Assembly (NCBI RefSeq): GCF_900102675.1
Contig: NZ_FMYX01000006.1
Coordinates: 124,001 to 188,000, forward strand
Source: Pseudomonas guariconensis
GTDB taxonomy: Bacteria > Pseudomonadota > Gammaproteobacteria > Pseudomonadales > Pseudomonadaceae
DNA: 64,000 nt
Reading direction: 5' to 3'
Below, in pieces: positions 63,552-64,000 of the stretch. Position 1 is the stretch's first letter, and the number at the start of each line of letters is the position of its first letter. The position numbers were made by a program, and so were the translations under genes. Below the pieces are notes generated by a model. The model was given only the letters and a program-made list of their open reading frames with translations, ran no database searches and had not been told where the DNA came from.

Positions 63552-64000
63552 ATTTGCGTGCCAGCAAGGTGGCGCGACGTGGGGCCGGGAGGCCCTCGAT
63601 GGTGCGGCTGTGATCGTTCGGGTCGAGGAAGTCGGCGAGCGACTGGTAGCGCATCCAGTCGGTACTGCGCTGCTCGTCCACGCTGGTGACGCTGACATCG
63701 ACACAGCGCACGTCGCTGAACCCGGCACGGCGCAGCCAGCGCTCCAGGGCCGGCACCGACGGCAGGAACCAAACGTTGCGCATCTGCGCGTAGCGGTCCT
63801 CGGGCACCAGCACCTGGTGTTCGTCGCCCTCGACGACCAGGGTTTCCAGCACCAGCTCGCCACCTTTGACCAGGCAGTCCTTGAGCGCCAGCAGGTGCTC
63901 GATGGGCGAGCGTCGGTGATAGAACACGCCCATGGAGAACACGGTGTCGAAGCCTTCTAGGTTCGCTGGCAGCTCTTCCAGAGCGAAGGGCAGGTGCCAG
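63550..64000 (-). CDS. cmoB: tRNA U34 carboxymethyltransferase CmoB (C-terminal part)
   Basis: The last ~150 residues of CmoB, which transfers the carboxymethyl group of carboxy-SAM to 5-hydroxyuridine 34 of tRNA. Visible family blocks are [62 protein letters not shown] and the terminal [32 protein letters not shown]. The N-terminal half, with cmoA expected upstream, lies beyond the right edge. Confidence 0.94.
   Translation of the reverse strand, partial: WHLPFALEELPANLEGFDTVFSMGVFYHRRSPIEHLLALKDCLVKGGELVLETLVVEGDEHQVLVPEDRYAQMRNVWFLPSVPALERWLRRAGFSDVRCVDVSVTSVDEQRSTDWMRYQSLADFLDPNDHSRTIEGLPAPRRATLLARK

Overview
The window is a stretch of chromosome from a fluorescent pseudomonad of the Pseudomonas putida group. 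The protein sequences (TtgABC/TtgR, PhaG, MifSR, AlgU-MucA-MucB-MucD, TctABC-OpdH), the high GC content, the REP-type hairpins built on an ACCCGCTCCCA core and the gene order all point that way. From memory, the order closely follows one segment of P. putida KT2440. I see no prophage, insertion sequence, integrase, CRISPR array or rRNA. The single RNA gene is a tRNA-Gly(CCC).

Layout. 1-1.7 kb: the start of a LysR regulator and an OprD-type porin. 2-8.7 kb: the ttgABC RND efflux operon with its divergent repressor ttgR and a recognisable TtgR operator. 8.7-20.7 kb: an accessory metabolic region holding a DHA2 drug transporter, an oxaloacetate decarboxylase-like enzyme, three one-component regulators (two LysR, one AraC), an odd MBL-fold protein with an NAD(P)-binding partner, a ThDP-dependent 2-oxoacid decarboxylase, a small monooxygenase preceded by a perfect 56-bp palindrome, a flavin reductase, a secreted protein made of 13-residue tandem repeats, and a four-fold repeated membrane protein. 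20.8-27.9 kb: the alpha-ketoglutarate permease kgtP, its two-component system mifSR with a sigma-54 promoter, and bglX. 28-33.3 kb: a TPM-domain protein, a methyltransferase behind a C10 tract, a DUF4917/SIR2-like protein, a SulP permease and the tRNA. 33.4-38.3 kb: phaG, rsuA, a CWC protein, a tyrosine-rich lipoprotein, a 3-hydroxyisobutyryl-CoA hydrolase-like protein and ung. 38.3-46 kb: the tricarboxylate uptake locus opdH-tctCBA-abrB with divergent tctDE. 46-54.7 kb: an HDOD protein, ygfZ, sdhE-ygfX, nadB and the envelope-stress locus algU-mucA-mucB-mucD (no mucC). 54.9-60.9 kb: lepA-lepB-rnc-era-recO-pdxJ. 61-64 kb: a metal-sensor type two-component pair, a small periplasmic protein and the end of cmoB.

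How the parts work together. The window holds two complete organic-acid uptake circuits, each made of an outer-membrane or inner-membrane carrier plus its own sensor pair: KgtP with MifSR, and OpdH-TctABC with TctDE. Their leaders, and that of the first porin, carry A-rich AANAANAA motifs next to the ribosome-binding sites, which suggests shared Crc/Hfq catabolite repression. Stress functions (TtgABC, AlgU/Muc, metal-sensor pair) alternate with housekeeping translation, RNA-processing and cofactor genes. The most unusual signals are the 56-bp palindrome, the 8-unit repeat protein, the TctD-like operator, the C10 tract that could gate a methyltransferase start, and an MBL protein lacking part of the metal-binding motif. 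I did not find a clearly new multi-gene system.
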